Shown here in pieces: positions 13,876 to 24,493 of a stretch of DNA of 64,000 bases. The notes under the pieces were generated by a model. It ran no database searches and was not told the DNA's origin. It saw only the letters and a program-made list of their open reading frames with translations. Position 1 is the first letter of the stretch, and each line of letters opens with the position of its first letter. Origin of the DNA: Cadophora sp. MPI-SDFR-AT-0126 (Eukaryota > Ascomycota > Leotiomycetes > Helotiales > Ploettnerulaceae). Both the position numbers and the translations under genes were made by a program. The stretch spans positions 1,488,001 to 1,552,000 of the forward strand of contig JAGMVK010000005.1 in NCBI GenBank assembly GCA_020747065.1, read 5' to 3'.

Positions 13876-14643
13876 GATGGTTAATCTGCGGCAGAGATAG
13901 TAGGATATTGAAGTTCGAAAGAAGAAATTAGGTACAACTGGAGTGTTCTGGAGATGGGATGGGGTACTCGTAGAATAACTGATGTGGGGAGAGAATGCGG
14001 AGGAAGGTGTGGCAATCGTCAACCCAGCCGTCATCCGTTCGTTGGCTGCCCATCGAAAAGCCGAGGTTGAGATCCCTGCCAGATCCTCGGACACGCAAGG
14101 CTGAAGACCAAACCTCCGTGAAGGCTTTGAATTAATAATCCTACATCTATTCACATGTTCTGGACTTCCGTCTAGAATCACGGACCAAAGGTCAATATAG
14201 AATTACCCAGCTGAGTAGAGAGAATCCCAAAGATCCTGGAATTGCCTCGGGGTTATGAAGTTCTCAAGGCTTGACAACAGCCTACTTTCACACCTGTACC
14301 CAGCTGCTAGAGAACATCAAAGGAGAATCAAACGTCGATAAATACTTAGCAAAGCAAACAGTCAAACTCCACCTTGGTCACTTTCCAGAATCAATATATA
14401 TCAATAACGTAGTTGCCAAGAATATTCCGCTTGGCCAGTGACCTCCACGTGATGATAATCAACAATAACTTGTTCATCCTCTACCAGCTTTCTTTCCTCT
14501 TCCAGCATCAGCATCAGAGGTATCGACCCCCAGTCCTTTATCAAGCTCATTAACTTCAACTCTATTAGACGACCGCCAGTATGATTTCCCGACGAGCCGC
14601 TTCGTAGCACGATATCCAAACACCAATATCTGATCCTGATATC
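13876..14643. promoter_or_regulatory. Divergent promoter region between Lon and the PLD-like gene
   Basis: These 768 bp separate two outward-facing start codons and must hold both promoters and leaders. I recognise no specific operator. A 72-codon frame on the minus strand at 14401-14619 is not convincing as a gene. Confidence 0.45.
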
Positions 14644-16170
14644 ATGGCTAATCTTACCAAAGCCCTCACAGAAGGCTGGCTCTACAGCCTCAAGAAGAAC
14701 ACTTCCCCAGCCACGACCGACTCACCAAATTACTGGTCCTCTGATGCCTCAAGCCTAATCACTACCTCTCAACCCCTCTCCTTCACCCTTGGAACCGGCG
14801 CTCAAATCCTCACCACAACACTCAACAAATGCGAATCCACGACCTACGAACTCTTGATTGTGACCTGCTTCTGGGCGGATTCTGTCTCCAAACAAGCAAT
14901 CTCCTCTCTCCTCCTCAAACTCTCAGCCAAAGGCTTATCCCAAAACCGCAAGATCAGCGTTCGAATATGTTTCTCCTCACGGTCTATTGTCCAAAAACTG
15001 TTCCAGACATCTTCGCTAAACGGAAAGATCTACCCGCCATCAACATGGACCGATCTGGGACTGCCCGCGCCTGTAGACCTGGTCGGACTAGATCTGGACG
15101 TCAAGAGTGTGTTTGTACGGCCATTCAGTGTCATGCATCCTAAGTTCATTCTTGTGGATCGCAAGCTCGCGTTTATGCCGTCATGCAACGTGAGTTGGGA
15201 GAATTGGTTTGAAGGATGTATCGAGATGCAAGGTGGCATCACGGAGAAGCTTTTTGATTTCTGGGTTTCGTTTTGGGCGCAGGGGAAGACGGATTTACCT
15301 GCTTCCTTGCCTCAAGACAACGAGTTGGAGGCATCAAATGCCCAGTTACTAACGCTGGATACAGCTACAACACCAAAGCCAACATCTGCAACATCCCTGA
15401 TCACCCAAACAACCTACCCACCAACCTTTCCCCCTCCCCAAACCATCCTCCTCCCCTCTCCCCACCACTTCAATCCCCATTTCCTCATCCTCTCCACCCC
15501 ACGCCCTCCACCAACCCCCCTCAACACCTTCCTCCTCCAAGCCTTCTCCCTCGCCACTTCCACCATCTACATCCAGACCCCCAATCTAACCTGCTTCCCC
15601 GTCATCGCCGCCCTGCGCTCAGCCTTAAACCGCGGCGTAGACGTCCATCTCGTGACGAGCAGTCGGCTCATGATATTGGAGCAACTGGTTACGGCTGGTA
15701 CGATTACGGAATTTGAGGTTTGGAAGTTGGGGAGGTGGTATAGGAGGGCATGTGGGAAGTGTGGGAATAAGACGAGACGGGGTGTAGATGGGCACGTGGA
15801 CAGGGATCTGGAGAGGGGGGAGGAGAGGGTGGGAGGCTTAAGGATCGGGTATTATCGTCCCAGCGAAGGGGTAAATGGGGAGGAGGAGCCAGTGAAGAGT
15901 CATTTGAAGCTGGTGATTATTGATGGGGAGGTTACGGTGTTGGGGAGTGGTAATATGGATCGTGCTAGGTATGTTCTTGACGTGTTCTCTGATAACCTCT
16001 TGGATGTGTTAAGTGTAGTATCTTGGCTATGTTTCATGCTAACAGGGAGTCTTTGTAGTTGGTATACCAGCCAGGAGTTAGGCGTTGCGTTCTTCTCGAA
16101 GGAAATGGCAAGCGAGATTACGCGGGATGTAGATAAAGGCTTAGAAGGTAGAGTCCACTATGTATGCTGA
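14644..16170 (+). CDS. Phospholipase D-like (HKD) domain protein
   Basis: This is probably a phosphodiesterase of the PLD superfamily; the substrate cannot be told. Two exons, 14644-15968 and 16059-16170, are joined at AG|GTATGT with a GCTAAC branch site, giving 478 aa. Two HKD signatures are visible. The first is HPKFILVDRKLAFMPSCN (H-x-K-x4-D followed by a Ser/Asn pair); the second is HLKLVIIDGEVTVLGSGN near the C-terminus, immediately before the intron. Having both halves in one chain fits an intramolecular active site. A Pro/Thr-rich linker lies between the halves, encoded by a strongly C-rich stretch (15361-15655), after which the coding strand turns abruptly G-rich. There is no signal peptide. 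It converges on ESA1 with 204 bp between stop codons. Fungal relatives are usually annotated only as PLD-domain proteins, so confidence is high for the fold and low for the function. Confidence 0.87.
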   Translation: MANLTKALTEGWLYSLKKNTSPATTDSPNYWSSDASSLITTSQPLSFTLGTGAQILTTTLNKCESTTYELLIVTCFWADSVSKQAISSLLLKLSAKGLSQNRKISVRICFSSRSIVQKLFQTSSLNGKIYPPSTWTDLGLPAPVDLVGLDLDVKSVFVRPFSVMHPKFILVDRKLAFMPSCNVSWENWFEGCIEMQGGITEKLFDFWVSFWAQGKTDLPASLPQDNELEASNAQLLTLDTATTPKPTSATSLITQTTYPPTFPPPQTILLPSPHHFNPHFLILSTPRPPPTPLNTFLLQAFSLATSTIYIQTPNLTCFPVIAALRSALNRGVDVHLVTSSRLMILEQLVTAGTITEFEVWKLGRWYRRACGKCGNKTRRGVDGHVDRDLERGEERVGGLRIGYYRPSEGVNGEEEPVKSHLKLVIIDGEVTVLGSGNMDRARYVLDVFSDNLLDVLSVVSWLCFMLTGSLCSWYTSQELGVAFFSKEMASEITRDVDKGLEGRVHYVC

Positions 16171-16374
16171 GGATAGGGGAACTGATCAAAGTCCGTCATG
16201 TTAAGATAGGAGAAGGGAAGCAATGAGCAAATTACAATACACTATTGAAACAATATCACTCAACATGGAATGAATCTGTACGAATTCTTGACACCAGTGT
16301 AATATACAGGATACGCTCCCAACCCCCGGCTTCTAACGCCACATATTATCCCATCCCGACCCATCCTATCCCAT

Positions 16375-18073
16375 CTACCAACCCCAAGTCCTCGAGCTCG
16401 CCGTAAAGACTGGTGGTTTCCACTGGATCAACGCCGGATCAATAACCCTCTTCGGCTTTGTCTTCTGCTTCTCCTTCATCGCCTCATGCTTCTTGATCAG
16501 ATGCATAGGCAGGATAATCTTATGCTCACCCTTGTGATAAACCTGCATCTGCAGCGCCTGCAACGTGCTTTCCACATCCTGCGATGTCATAGACAGATTA
16601 TTGGCCAGCATATCGATGCTGACTTTCGAGTCCGTTTCGTTGGCTTCGATGAGAGCTTCGACGAGATTCTCCGTCCAGTATTGTCGATAGGAAAGGAGTC
16701 CCAGATCCGAGAGGGGCTTTTCGGGGGAGCCGAGCTTGCCTTCGATCCGGGAGAGCTCGTAGGAGAATTGGATGAGGAGGCGGCCGTAGCCTTTTCTCTG
16801 AAATTGTGGGAGTGTGAGGATACATGCTACGTTGTAGCCATCTACGCTCTCTTTTTCTTTGGAAAAGTACCCCACCAGATGGAAGCCTTTCTCGTCTCTG
16901 GCTGTCATTACGTAGAACAAGAAGGGGTCGACATCGTAGTATAGCGTCTTGTGATCTAGGAACATCTTAGACAACAAGCAGAGATTCCGACACCAGGTCC
17001 TCTGACGCCGACCATCGATCTCAAAGAACGAGACGTAATCATCCCTGTAGATCTCATTTCCAGGAGGATGTTGAAGTGTACACTTATGTCGATGCCGGGT
17101 AAATGATTTCTCGTCGGCAAAATAACTCAGACAGAACTCGCAAATGTACATCAGATCTTCTTGTGTGAAGGCTTCCGGGTATGGTGAGAAATACCACGGA
17201 TAGAGTTCGTATTTGCCGAACTGTACTTTCGAGATATTCCTGATACGCGAAATTTCGGCTTGGTTCTGGGTCATGGAACCTCCAACTCGAAGTTTCTCAA
17301 TTTCCTCCTCTCGGTTGTACTGTTGAGGAGGCTCTGCTTTGGCCGCCACAGCGCTCTGAACTACTTCATCCACATCCATAGGATCATCATCCTCAGCTCC
17401 TGGTGTGGCATCAAGATCCAGTGCCAGAGTGAGTTTCTCCTCACCTTCCGGATCTGGAGTAGCCTTTTGAGATTCCGAAAATTCTGGCCATGGTCGTGGC
17501 GTGCTTGCTTCTGAAGCTATTGACGCCTCTCTCGTCCTAGCAGGTCTCTTCTGACCTTTCTTCTGAGCAACTGTCTTCTTTGCCACCGGAGCAGAAGCCT
17601 TCTTCGTCTCCTTGGGCTTTTCTGGACTTGGCCATTCTACCTCTTGAGTGAAGTCGATGCGAGCAGTCGGTACCCACTCATCAAGACGCTTGTTGAAGTT
17701 GTCGAAATTGCAGTAAAATTGCCGACCACTTTTCGTCTCTTTTATACTCAGAATTTCTGCTTTGCGTGGTTGGCCATCCTATGTGTAATTTAGCACTTTA
17801 CTCTGTTTCTGAATTTCTAACAAAAGCAAAAGGCTTGGAAACAGAGAATGTTTTCTCTAACGTTGCTTCTTTACGAGAGAGGTTTAAGTAGTACTCACTT
17901 TTAACACCATAGCAATACAACCGATCCTGTAACAGCGTCAGTAAAAACAAGCCCACTCGCCCATGCGACCGCGAAATCACGACTCACTTCAACGTATCCA
18001 CCGTCGCCCTACCTCTCTGCTTCGGCGCCGGCGATCCCACATTACTATCCTGATTCTGCGCGCCACCCGCCAT
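16375..18073 (-). CDS. esa1: Histone acetyltransferase Esa1 (MYST family, NuA4 catalytic subunit)
   Basis: It acetylates histones H4, H2A and H2A.Z in the nucleus as the catalytic subunit of NuA4. Three exons are 18073-17988, 17926-17899 (only 28 nt) and 17778-16375, giving 505 aa. The first exon codes for MAGGAQNQDS and the second for a short piece beginning IGCIAMVLK, which starts the Tudor-knot/chromo barrel (DGQPRKAEILSIKE, then NFNKRLDEWV). A Lys/Pro-rich and acidic linker follows. The MYST domain has a C2HC finger (CEFCLSYFADEKSFTRHRHKC region) and the acetyl-CoA site QFQRKGYGRLLIQ, with the conserved cysteine in NVACILTLP. The length matches fungal Esa1 (about 450-510 aa). It shares a 273-bp divergent promoter with REX4. 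Confidence 0.96.
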
Positions 18074-18346
18074 GATGAAATTCGCGATTTGTTTGATGAA
18101 ATTCAATTGTTGCGCGATTGAAATCGATGATTCTTCTCGTTGATGTCTTTGGAGGGGCAAGAGGCGAGGCTGGCCTGGGCTGGGGTGTGTTTTAGCGGCG
18201 GGATTCGTTCTGAGCCTCGCCTAAAAATTGCCTGGAGAAAATTCCAGACTGAGCGAGAAGCTTGATCTTTAACTTTGGCTAGACACGGGAATACTCAGCT
18301 ACCTCTCACAGAAGGAATGTATCGGTGACGAAGTGTTCATCACGAA
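18074..18346. promoter_or_regulatory. Bidirectional promoter, ESA1 / REX4
   Basis: Only 273 bp separate the two outward-facing start codons, so both promoters and 5' UTRs must share this space. No TATA box is obvious. The pairing suggests, but does not show, coordinated expression of a chromatin regulator and a ribosome-processing nuclease. Confidence 0.6.
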
Positions 18347-19342
18347 ATGGCACCTGAATTATCGAGTAATTGGAAGAAGCTCCAGGCGACATTAAAAGCA
18401 GAATCGAAAGCTAGTACGGAGCGGAAACGGAAAGCGATTCCTACAGAGCGACAGCAGAATTCCATCGCAAAGCGCAGGAGGTTAGAGGGCACAGCCAGAC
18501 CAGTCAAGTCGGCCACTGGCCCATCGAAGGTTATCAAGAAAAGAAGAATGGGCAGTGGTGGCAGTGTAGAGGCAGCCGTGCCAACCGCAGAGCAGTCAGA
18601 AAAGCCTGAAGATGCGGCAGCACCTTCTGCGTCCCTTGCTCTCTGGGCTGAGGACAATGACATCTCACCGAAGGATCTCGCCGAAGCATACGGAGGAGGC
18701 CTGAAGGATACCACGATTAAAGGAACGAAGGCAGATGTCCTCAACGGCGGCTTGATCGAAGGCGTGGAAATTGGCAAATACGTGGGCATCGATTGCGAGA
18801 TGGTGGGTGTTGGAGAAGACGGAGGACAGTCGGTATTGGCCAGAGTCAGTATTGTCAATTTTCACGGCACGCAGGTCTACGACTCGTTTGTGAAGCCAAA
18901 GGAGTTTGTCACGGATTGGAGGACGTATGTCAGTGGTGTCTCGCCGAAGAATATGGCGACCGCAAGGGAGTTCGAGGTCGTTCAGAAGGAGGTCGCGGAG
19001 ATATTAGAGGGGAGGGTTTTGATTGGACATGCGATTAAGAATGATCTGGCGGCGATGATGTTGGGACATCCTAAGAGGGATATCAGGGATACGTCGAGGT
19101 ATTTGGGGTTCAGGAAGTACAATGGGGGAAGGACGCCGAGTTTGAGGAAGTTGGCAAAGGAGTTATTGGGAGTTGATATCCAGGGAGGCGAACATTCGAG
19201 TATCGAAGATGCTAGAGCTACGATGCTGCTTTTCAGAAGACACAAGTCTGGCTTTGATGTGGAGCATGCTGCGCGATATCCGACAACCACACCTGGATCA
19301 AAGAAGCCCAAAGGACAGAAGAAAAAGAAAGGCAAACGCTGA
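18347..19342 (+). CDS. rex4: RNA exonuclease 4 (Rex4, DEDDh family)
   Basis: A 3'-5' exoribonuclease linked to pre-rRNA (ITS1) processing, expected in nucleus and nucleolus. It is an intronless 331-aa frame. The first 145 residues are basic and low-complexity, with Lys/Arg clusters such as RKRK and KKRR that look like nuclear localisation signals. The exonuclease domain begins with YVGIDCEMVGVG (Exo I, the D and E metal ligands), then GHAIKNDLAA (Exo II Asp), then HSSIEDARATMLLF (Exo III His and Asp), so the DEDDh set is complete. The tail GQKKKKGKR is basic. The start gives the usual family length. It converges on the CFA synthase-like gene, with 205 bp between stop codons. Confidence 0.94.
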   Translation: MAPELSSNWKKLQATLKAESKASTERKRKAIPTERQQNSIAKRRRLEGTARPVKSATGPSKVIKKRRMGSGGSVEAAVPTAEQSEKPEDAAAPSASLALWAEDNDISPKDLAEAYGGGLKDTTIKGTKADVLNGGLIEGVEIGKYVGIDCEMVGVGEDGGQSVLARVSIVNFHGTQVYDSFVKPKEFVTDWRTYVSGVSPKNMATAREFEVVQKEVAEILEGRVLIGHAIKNDLAAMMLGHPKRDIRDTSRYLGFRKYNGGRTPSLRKLAKELLGVDIQGGEHSSIEDARATMLLFRRHKSGFDVEHAARYPTTTPGSKKPKGQKKKKGKR

Positions 19343-19547
19343 GGAAGCGAATGAGATAAAAAGACAAAACTTATCTCACAAATCAACGCTACATTGGAAA
19401 TGGAGAATTATATTCAAAGTCTACCACAAAATGGTTGGACAGATAACGAATCTACCGCTCCACGAACCCTCTACGCTGCCAAGCAAATCAAAAATCATGT
19501 CTTCCAGACTCCAGCGCTTAAATCGAATGCACGCTTGGTGGCATAAA

Positions 19548-21032
19548 TCATAATGGGATCCCCTCCATCAACTCCATGGCGCCTTCTCTGCCTACGGTGA
19601 TAATGGCATCCCCCAAGGTCTTGGTAGCAAAACCAGCCTCACAATAGACGAAATAGTAGATCCACTTTCTACGGAACACTTCCACCTCCTTCTCGCCCAT
19701 TTCATCGTGTTCAATCATCAAAGCCGGCCGAATTCGTGACTCGAAATTCTTGACGAACTCCTCGCGCCATAATCGCAACGTCTTCGCATAGTGGCCGCCA
19801 ATATTCTCAACCTTTTCCACAACGAGTGTTCCTTCCGACCCCTTGCTGATCTTCTCCACAAGCTGGCTGATGGAGGGCAGATGTCCGCCGGGGAAGATAT
19901 ACTTTCGAATGAAATCCTCTCCCTTTGCATACGCTTCGTATCGTCCTTCCGGCATCGTAATACATTGGAAGACCGCAATACCATCTTTCTTCAAGAGCCG
20001 ATGTATACATGAAAAATACGTCTCGAGGTATTCCGCTCCTACAGCTTCCAGCATTTCGATTGAGATGACTTTGTCGTACAATACTTTCGGGGTTGGCAAT
20101 GCCCTGTAGTCCATGAGCAACACTTCGATCTTGTCCGTGAACCCAGCTGCCGCAATTCTCTTTTCGGCCAGTGCCTTCTGCTCAATTGACAAGGTCAGAG
20201 TCGTGACTCTGCATCCGGTCTTCTTCACTGCTTCTATGGCGAACGATCCCCAGCCAGTTCCGATCTCTAGGACATGGTCTGTAGGTTTGATGTGTGCGCC
20301 GTCTATGAACCGGTTCAATTTTGTCATTTGAGCTGCTTCTAAGGTTTCTTCTTCCTCATCAGCACTGGATACGGACTTCCAGATCGGGCAGGAATAAGTC
20401 ATGTCTTCCGATAAGAAAGCGGCGAACATCTCATTGCTGATGTCATAGTGAGCGGACACATTCAATAAGGAGTTGGAGAGTGTGTTGGTGCTCCTTGCAA
20501 GCCCAGTTATGGTCGCGGCAATCGAAGAAGTCAGGGTCGTAGCATTGGCAAGCTGGCTACGGTTCAGAATGAAGATCTGTATGGTCAGACATCAACTCGG
20601 ATATTTTCGGGAGATCCGACAAACCTCAAAAAAGCTCGTCAGATCGTCGCATTCAAAATCCCCCAACATGTACGCCTCTGCGAATCCCATGTCGGCGAAC
20701 AGAAACAATCGCACCCAGAACGCCTCCCTCTTAACTACCAATTCAGCTTTCCGGACAGCTCCAGTCCTCTTTTTCGCGCCATTAACGCCATTGACACCAT
20801 TGGTCTTCTTGGAATGTTCCTTCGCGATCTTCTGCCCGTAAGTGGTCGTTCGCCCAGTTGTTTCATCCACAATAACCAGCTGTCCGACTTCGATCTTGTT
20901 CAGAAGGGAAATGACCGCTGCTTTCGAGACAGACAGAGCTGGACCCCAGGACATACCACCAAGGGTCCCTCGAAGCAAGTCGACGCCGCGCGCCAATGGC
21001 TGAGTGACAGCTGTGGGGAGGTAGGAAGTCAT
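19548..21032 (-). CDS. Cyclopropane-fatty-acyl-phospholipid synthase-like methyltransferase
   Basis: An S-adenosylmethionine-dependent enzyme that in characterised relatives adds a methylene or methyl group to an unsaturated acyl chain of a phospholipid; the product here is unknown. Exons are 21032-20625 and 20576-19548, joined in phase after GAG, giving 478 aa. The N-terminal third carries the family pattern with WGPALSVSKAAV and KIEVGQLVIVDE, and then FADMGFAEAYMLGDFECDD. The methyltransferase core has YDISNEMFAAFLSEDMTYSC, the SAM-binding loop HVLEIGTGWGSFAIEA and VISIEMLEAVG, and ends with WIYYFVYCEAGFATKTLGD. The ATG at 21032 was chosen because the frame upstream opens only with non-ATG codons. 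A long polypurine/polypyrimidine tract lies just upstream at 21141-21245. CFA synthases are patchy in fungi. Confidence 0.9.
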
Positions 21033-22756
21033 TGTGAGAGTCGCGTGTATTACTCTCAGTGGGAGAGATCTGTTGAGGTACCAGAGGTAGAGAAGCACAA
21101 GAATGAATTTCCAGCGCAAAATCGCCAGATCCACTTAGACACAGGAGGAGAGGGGAGGGGAGGAGGGATATCCTGACAATTGTGTATAGTATCAGGAGGA
21201 AAGGAGGAGCAGAGAAAAGGGAGAAAGGGGAGGGAAAAGAACGATCGCAAAATAAAAGGCCCGGCCTCGGACGTACATACCGTTAATGGGCTGGATAATT
21301 GTTCAGTCGACGGACTTCTTCTGCAGCGGTGCATGCTGTGGTATGCTCCACGCTCCCAGGAACGGTGCCATGACGAAAGGCGGTGTTCCAGCCTTCCTCG
21401 AACGAGACAAGGTAGGGGGAAGGTAAACCCAATGCATCCACCAGATGTTGCCCCACCTCTAGTGCATTTTGATCAAAGCCCATGTCTGTGCATGCAGATG
21501 GAATGGCAAGCATCGCATCGATCAGAGCCCTTTCCAATACAGTACATTGACTTCGGCATCGAACTTCTTCCTCTATATCCAATTAGATAGATATCCCTGG
21601 GGATATCACAGGCGAATGCGAAGGTTGCCTTTCCAGAAGCTGACATAGTTGTAAAGGGAGCGACAGTAGAAGAAGGTTGAGGCAGAAGGCTTTCTCCCTT
21701 CCCTACCAATGAGGTGGACGAAGTGCCTGATACCCTGCATGAGATGCTCGCAATGATCCATGTACATTTCCATATGATGAAGTGTCTTTGTACGATTGCA
21801 GGGATTCAACACACGCTCTGCGGTGTAATCCGGTGCAACGAAAAGTCCAGGAGCTTGTCGTGTGGACATCGACATACAGTAGTAGCGAGTGAGTCTTGAC
21901 ATCACCATTCCAGCTCTCATTATCACTATCCGGACACTGTAGAAGCCCGACTTGCGTTTACAATTGAAACAGAATGCGTGTCTTTTTCAACAAAGCTCGC
22001 AGTCTTGAATAACAACTTTCAGTCCCTCATATCGCCTTCCTGACTTCAAGTGCCGTCCCCTTCCGGAAAACGCTCTGTGATGTGTGATGTGCGAATGTGA
22101 AATGTGTATGTAATCTACCAGGATCTTGCTGCAGCCCCCTGGCCGCATTGCAAGTTACCCCTCCACACCCTTGGCGATCACCACCAACCGCATTGACTTT
22201 TAAAGTCTCAAGCTTCAGAACAAGAAGCACCATGCAAGACGGTCCGGTTCCTCTTCTTCCGTGCTCATATATCCGTACGAGGAAGGGGGAAACTTGAAGG
22301 GAGCTTGGGCATTGGATTGAAACGTGACTGAACTTTGAGTGTTTCGATCATTGATGGGTGGAGCGGTGAAAGTGTGCAGAGTGATTAGAGCTCTTTTGCC
22401 TGCAGATGTTATGTATGGAAGTGAAATGCTCACTCGAGAAACCTTTCCTTCCTGTACTTGAACTCATTAGTTCACTTTGAAAGTTAACTAAACATAAAAG
22501 TATAACAGCCGAAGTTGGGATATCAAATTTCCAAAAGCCGGCCACAATGTTCGTGACACCTCGGAATAGAGTTGATATCCCTGCAAAGCTTGGCCTTGGC
22601 TCATCGCGTCGGCGCGTCCCTCACCTCACTTTCGTGACAAGCACTTCAATCCGATGCTCGAGTACAGTTCAACAAACCTCACTCAATTCCACATCCACCA
22701 ATTTCAATTTCTCCCCTAACAAAATCAGAAACAACCATAACATAATAAACCTCAGC
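21033..22756. other. Long divergent intergenic region, CFA synthase-like / RNase H2C
   Basis: These 1.7 kb hold the promoters of two outward-facing genes. They contain the polypurine tract described separately. On the minus strand an ATG-initiated frame at 21920-21606 (104 codons, start MRAGMVMSRLTRYYC) is followed by a second open stretch down to 21283. They read somewhat like protein, but I could not join them convincingly and recognise no family. Confidence 0.4.
21141..21245. repeat. Polypurine/polypyrimidine tract
   Basis: Read on the plus strand, about 100 bases are nearly all A and G, in GGAGG and GGGAAA-like units, interrupted by a short mixed segment near 21167-21190. On the strand of the CFA synthase-like gene this is a CT-rich tract 110-215 bp before the start codon, a common arrangement in fungal promoters. 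Mirror-like purine runs can also form triplex structures. Confidence 0.65.
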
Positions 22757-23383
22757 ATGCTCGCCCTCGAGAAGAGCAAAACCCATCGCGGCAAATGCAC
22801 GCCCAACGTCCTCCCCTGCAGAATAAATCACAACGGCGCAGTCAGCACCTCGAAACGATACTGGAACCCAACCGTGCAGCCCGGTACGTCCTCTCCTCCC
22901 TCCCTCTCCATATTCACAACTACCATAAATCAAAGCTAACGGGGGATTCTCAGATGGCAAAACCATAGCCTATTTCCGCGGCCGCAAACTCCATGGCAAA
23001 GTCCTGAAAATCCCATCTAGATACCGCGGTGTGGTAGTTGAGAAGACGGAGAGGGTCTTGCCGAAAGTAGATGTGTCGGCTCGTAGTCAAGAGGAAGGGG
23101 GTGGAGGTGGTAAGGTGGGAGAAGATGAGGAAGAGGAAGAGCCTGAGGTGAAGGTTATGGAGGAGCAGGCGGGGTTTGAGGAGATTGTGGTTTGGGGACA
23201 TGAGGTGCTGCCGGATGGGACGGCGGACCCGTATGTGAGAGGAGTGGAGGATTGGATTGCGGTTGCAGAGAGTGTGAGTTCGCCCTCTTTTTCTTCTTAG
23301 AGTTGGGAGTAGGAGTGGGAGTTGGGTAAATTGCTGATTTGATGCAGATACATTCTTTTGATGCGGGGGAGAAGAAGGCTTGA
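22757..23383 (+). CDS. Ribonuclease H2 subunit C (non-catalytic)
   Basis: A structural subunit of nuclear RNase H2, which removes ribonucleotides misincorporated in DNA and RNA:DNA hybrids. Exons are 22757-22883, 22954-23273 and 23348-23383, giving 160 aa. Evidence is the family pattern: VLPCRINHNGAVSTSKRYWN, DGKTIAYFRGRKLHGKVLKI and GVVVEKTERVL, followed by an acidic insert and FEEIVVWGHEVLPDGTADPY. The last exon codes for only 11 residues plus the stop. The frame is open upstream to 22547, but conservation begins just after the ATG at 22757. Intron 1 has a GCTAAC branch site. The coding strand changes from C-rich to G-rich near 23025. The acidic Glu/Gly-rich insert is not part of the conserved fold. 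Confidence 0.86.
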
Positions 23384-24493
23384 AGATGGTCCTTGTGAAT
23401 TAGGTATCGGCGTCTTGGGCATGGGTGGAGTTGGATTTCGTGAATAGTCTGTCTAGTTGTGGTGCTCAAAAAATTGGGAGTGATGTGGGCTTCTAAACTC
23501 CGTCACTGGAAGTTTCGCTTTGGGATATATGTTTTTCGGAGTGCGTTCGAAATACGTATAAAAGTCCAACGGAACTTGGATACATGGATAATTGCTTGGT
23601 ATCAAGGAGTACCATTCCAATTATTACAAGAGGCCTTGATCCATGGTCATCACCAGCGTGTTGTCTCAACACTCGGTACCGATTTGCTAAGAAATATGCG
23701 CATTTCGCTACCTTTATTACTTTTGACAACTTACTTTAAGTTGGCCCGTTGTACATCGCCAAACTTTTAACAATATCTTGTAGTTTAGGACAAAAATTCA
23801 CTGGTAGACTTGGTAACCGTGGTTTCTTGCCCATGCGTGTTCATCATTGATACCTCCGTTGCCGCCATCCTCTGGAGCACTCACTCACAATTGATCATTT
23901 CGCACGCTTAAATTTCGTCTGAAGCACACGTACTGCCATGTCGAATATTTTCGGTCAATACAGCGGGGTTTCGACCGTCAATTTAGAAGTTTTCCATATC
24001 AAACATGCGAGATTCCGACGAAGTCTTCTTACCTCTCCTTTGAACGTCCTCCTCATCCAAAGTAAACACAAGTCATTCATCAGTTATGGCGTCAATAGGA
24101 GCAGTAGTTCTTCGAGCCTTCAGCCGCATTGACGAACCTCGTTGCGTACAATCAATCGCTCTTCATCGCGAGATCCGACCTTCGGAGCTCTTCCACCGGC
24201 GCTGTCCTATTGTCACCAAACACAATAGCTGTGTTAAGCGAGCCCCCTGATTCTCCTATTGTCAACCACAATTTCCTGGCCGTTCACGATGCCATTGTGT
24301 CTAGTAATTACCAATTCGCTCCAAGGCTTGAGGTACAAATTAGACTTGCAACCTCTGAGATCTTTCCTTCTTTTCCTTCTTCTTCATCGATTCTCATATC
24401 CAAGCATACCAACTGCAACCCAACCACAACACCATACCTCTCTCACCCAAAGACAACTTCTCTCTCTTCATCAAACCACCTCTTTCCTGCAAA
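23384..24493. other. Intergenic region with no supported gene
   Basis: This is the 3' flank of the RNase H2C gene and the presumed promoter and leader of the Ser-rich gene at 24494. Open frames continue upstream of 24494 in one frame as far as 24129, but they read as low-complexity Ser/Pro/Thr and start poorly. I see no other element. Confidence 0.4.

Noticed and set aside
14401..14619. 72-codon minus-strand frame between Lon and the PLD-like gene
   Set aside because: Sits inside a divergent promoter region and shows no recognisable domain. Length is within chance expectation.
20592..21134. Longer N-terminus for the CFA synthase-like protein with a hydrophobic leader
   Set aside because: It would require a GTG start. 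The ATG at 21032 begins just before the conserved region.
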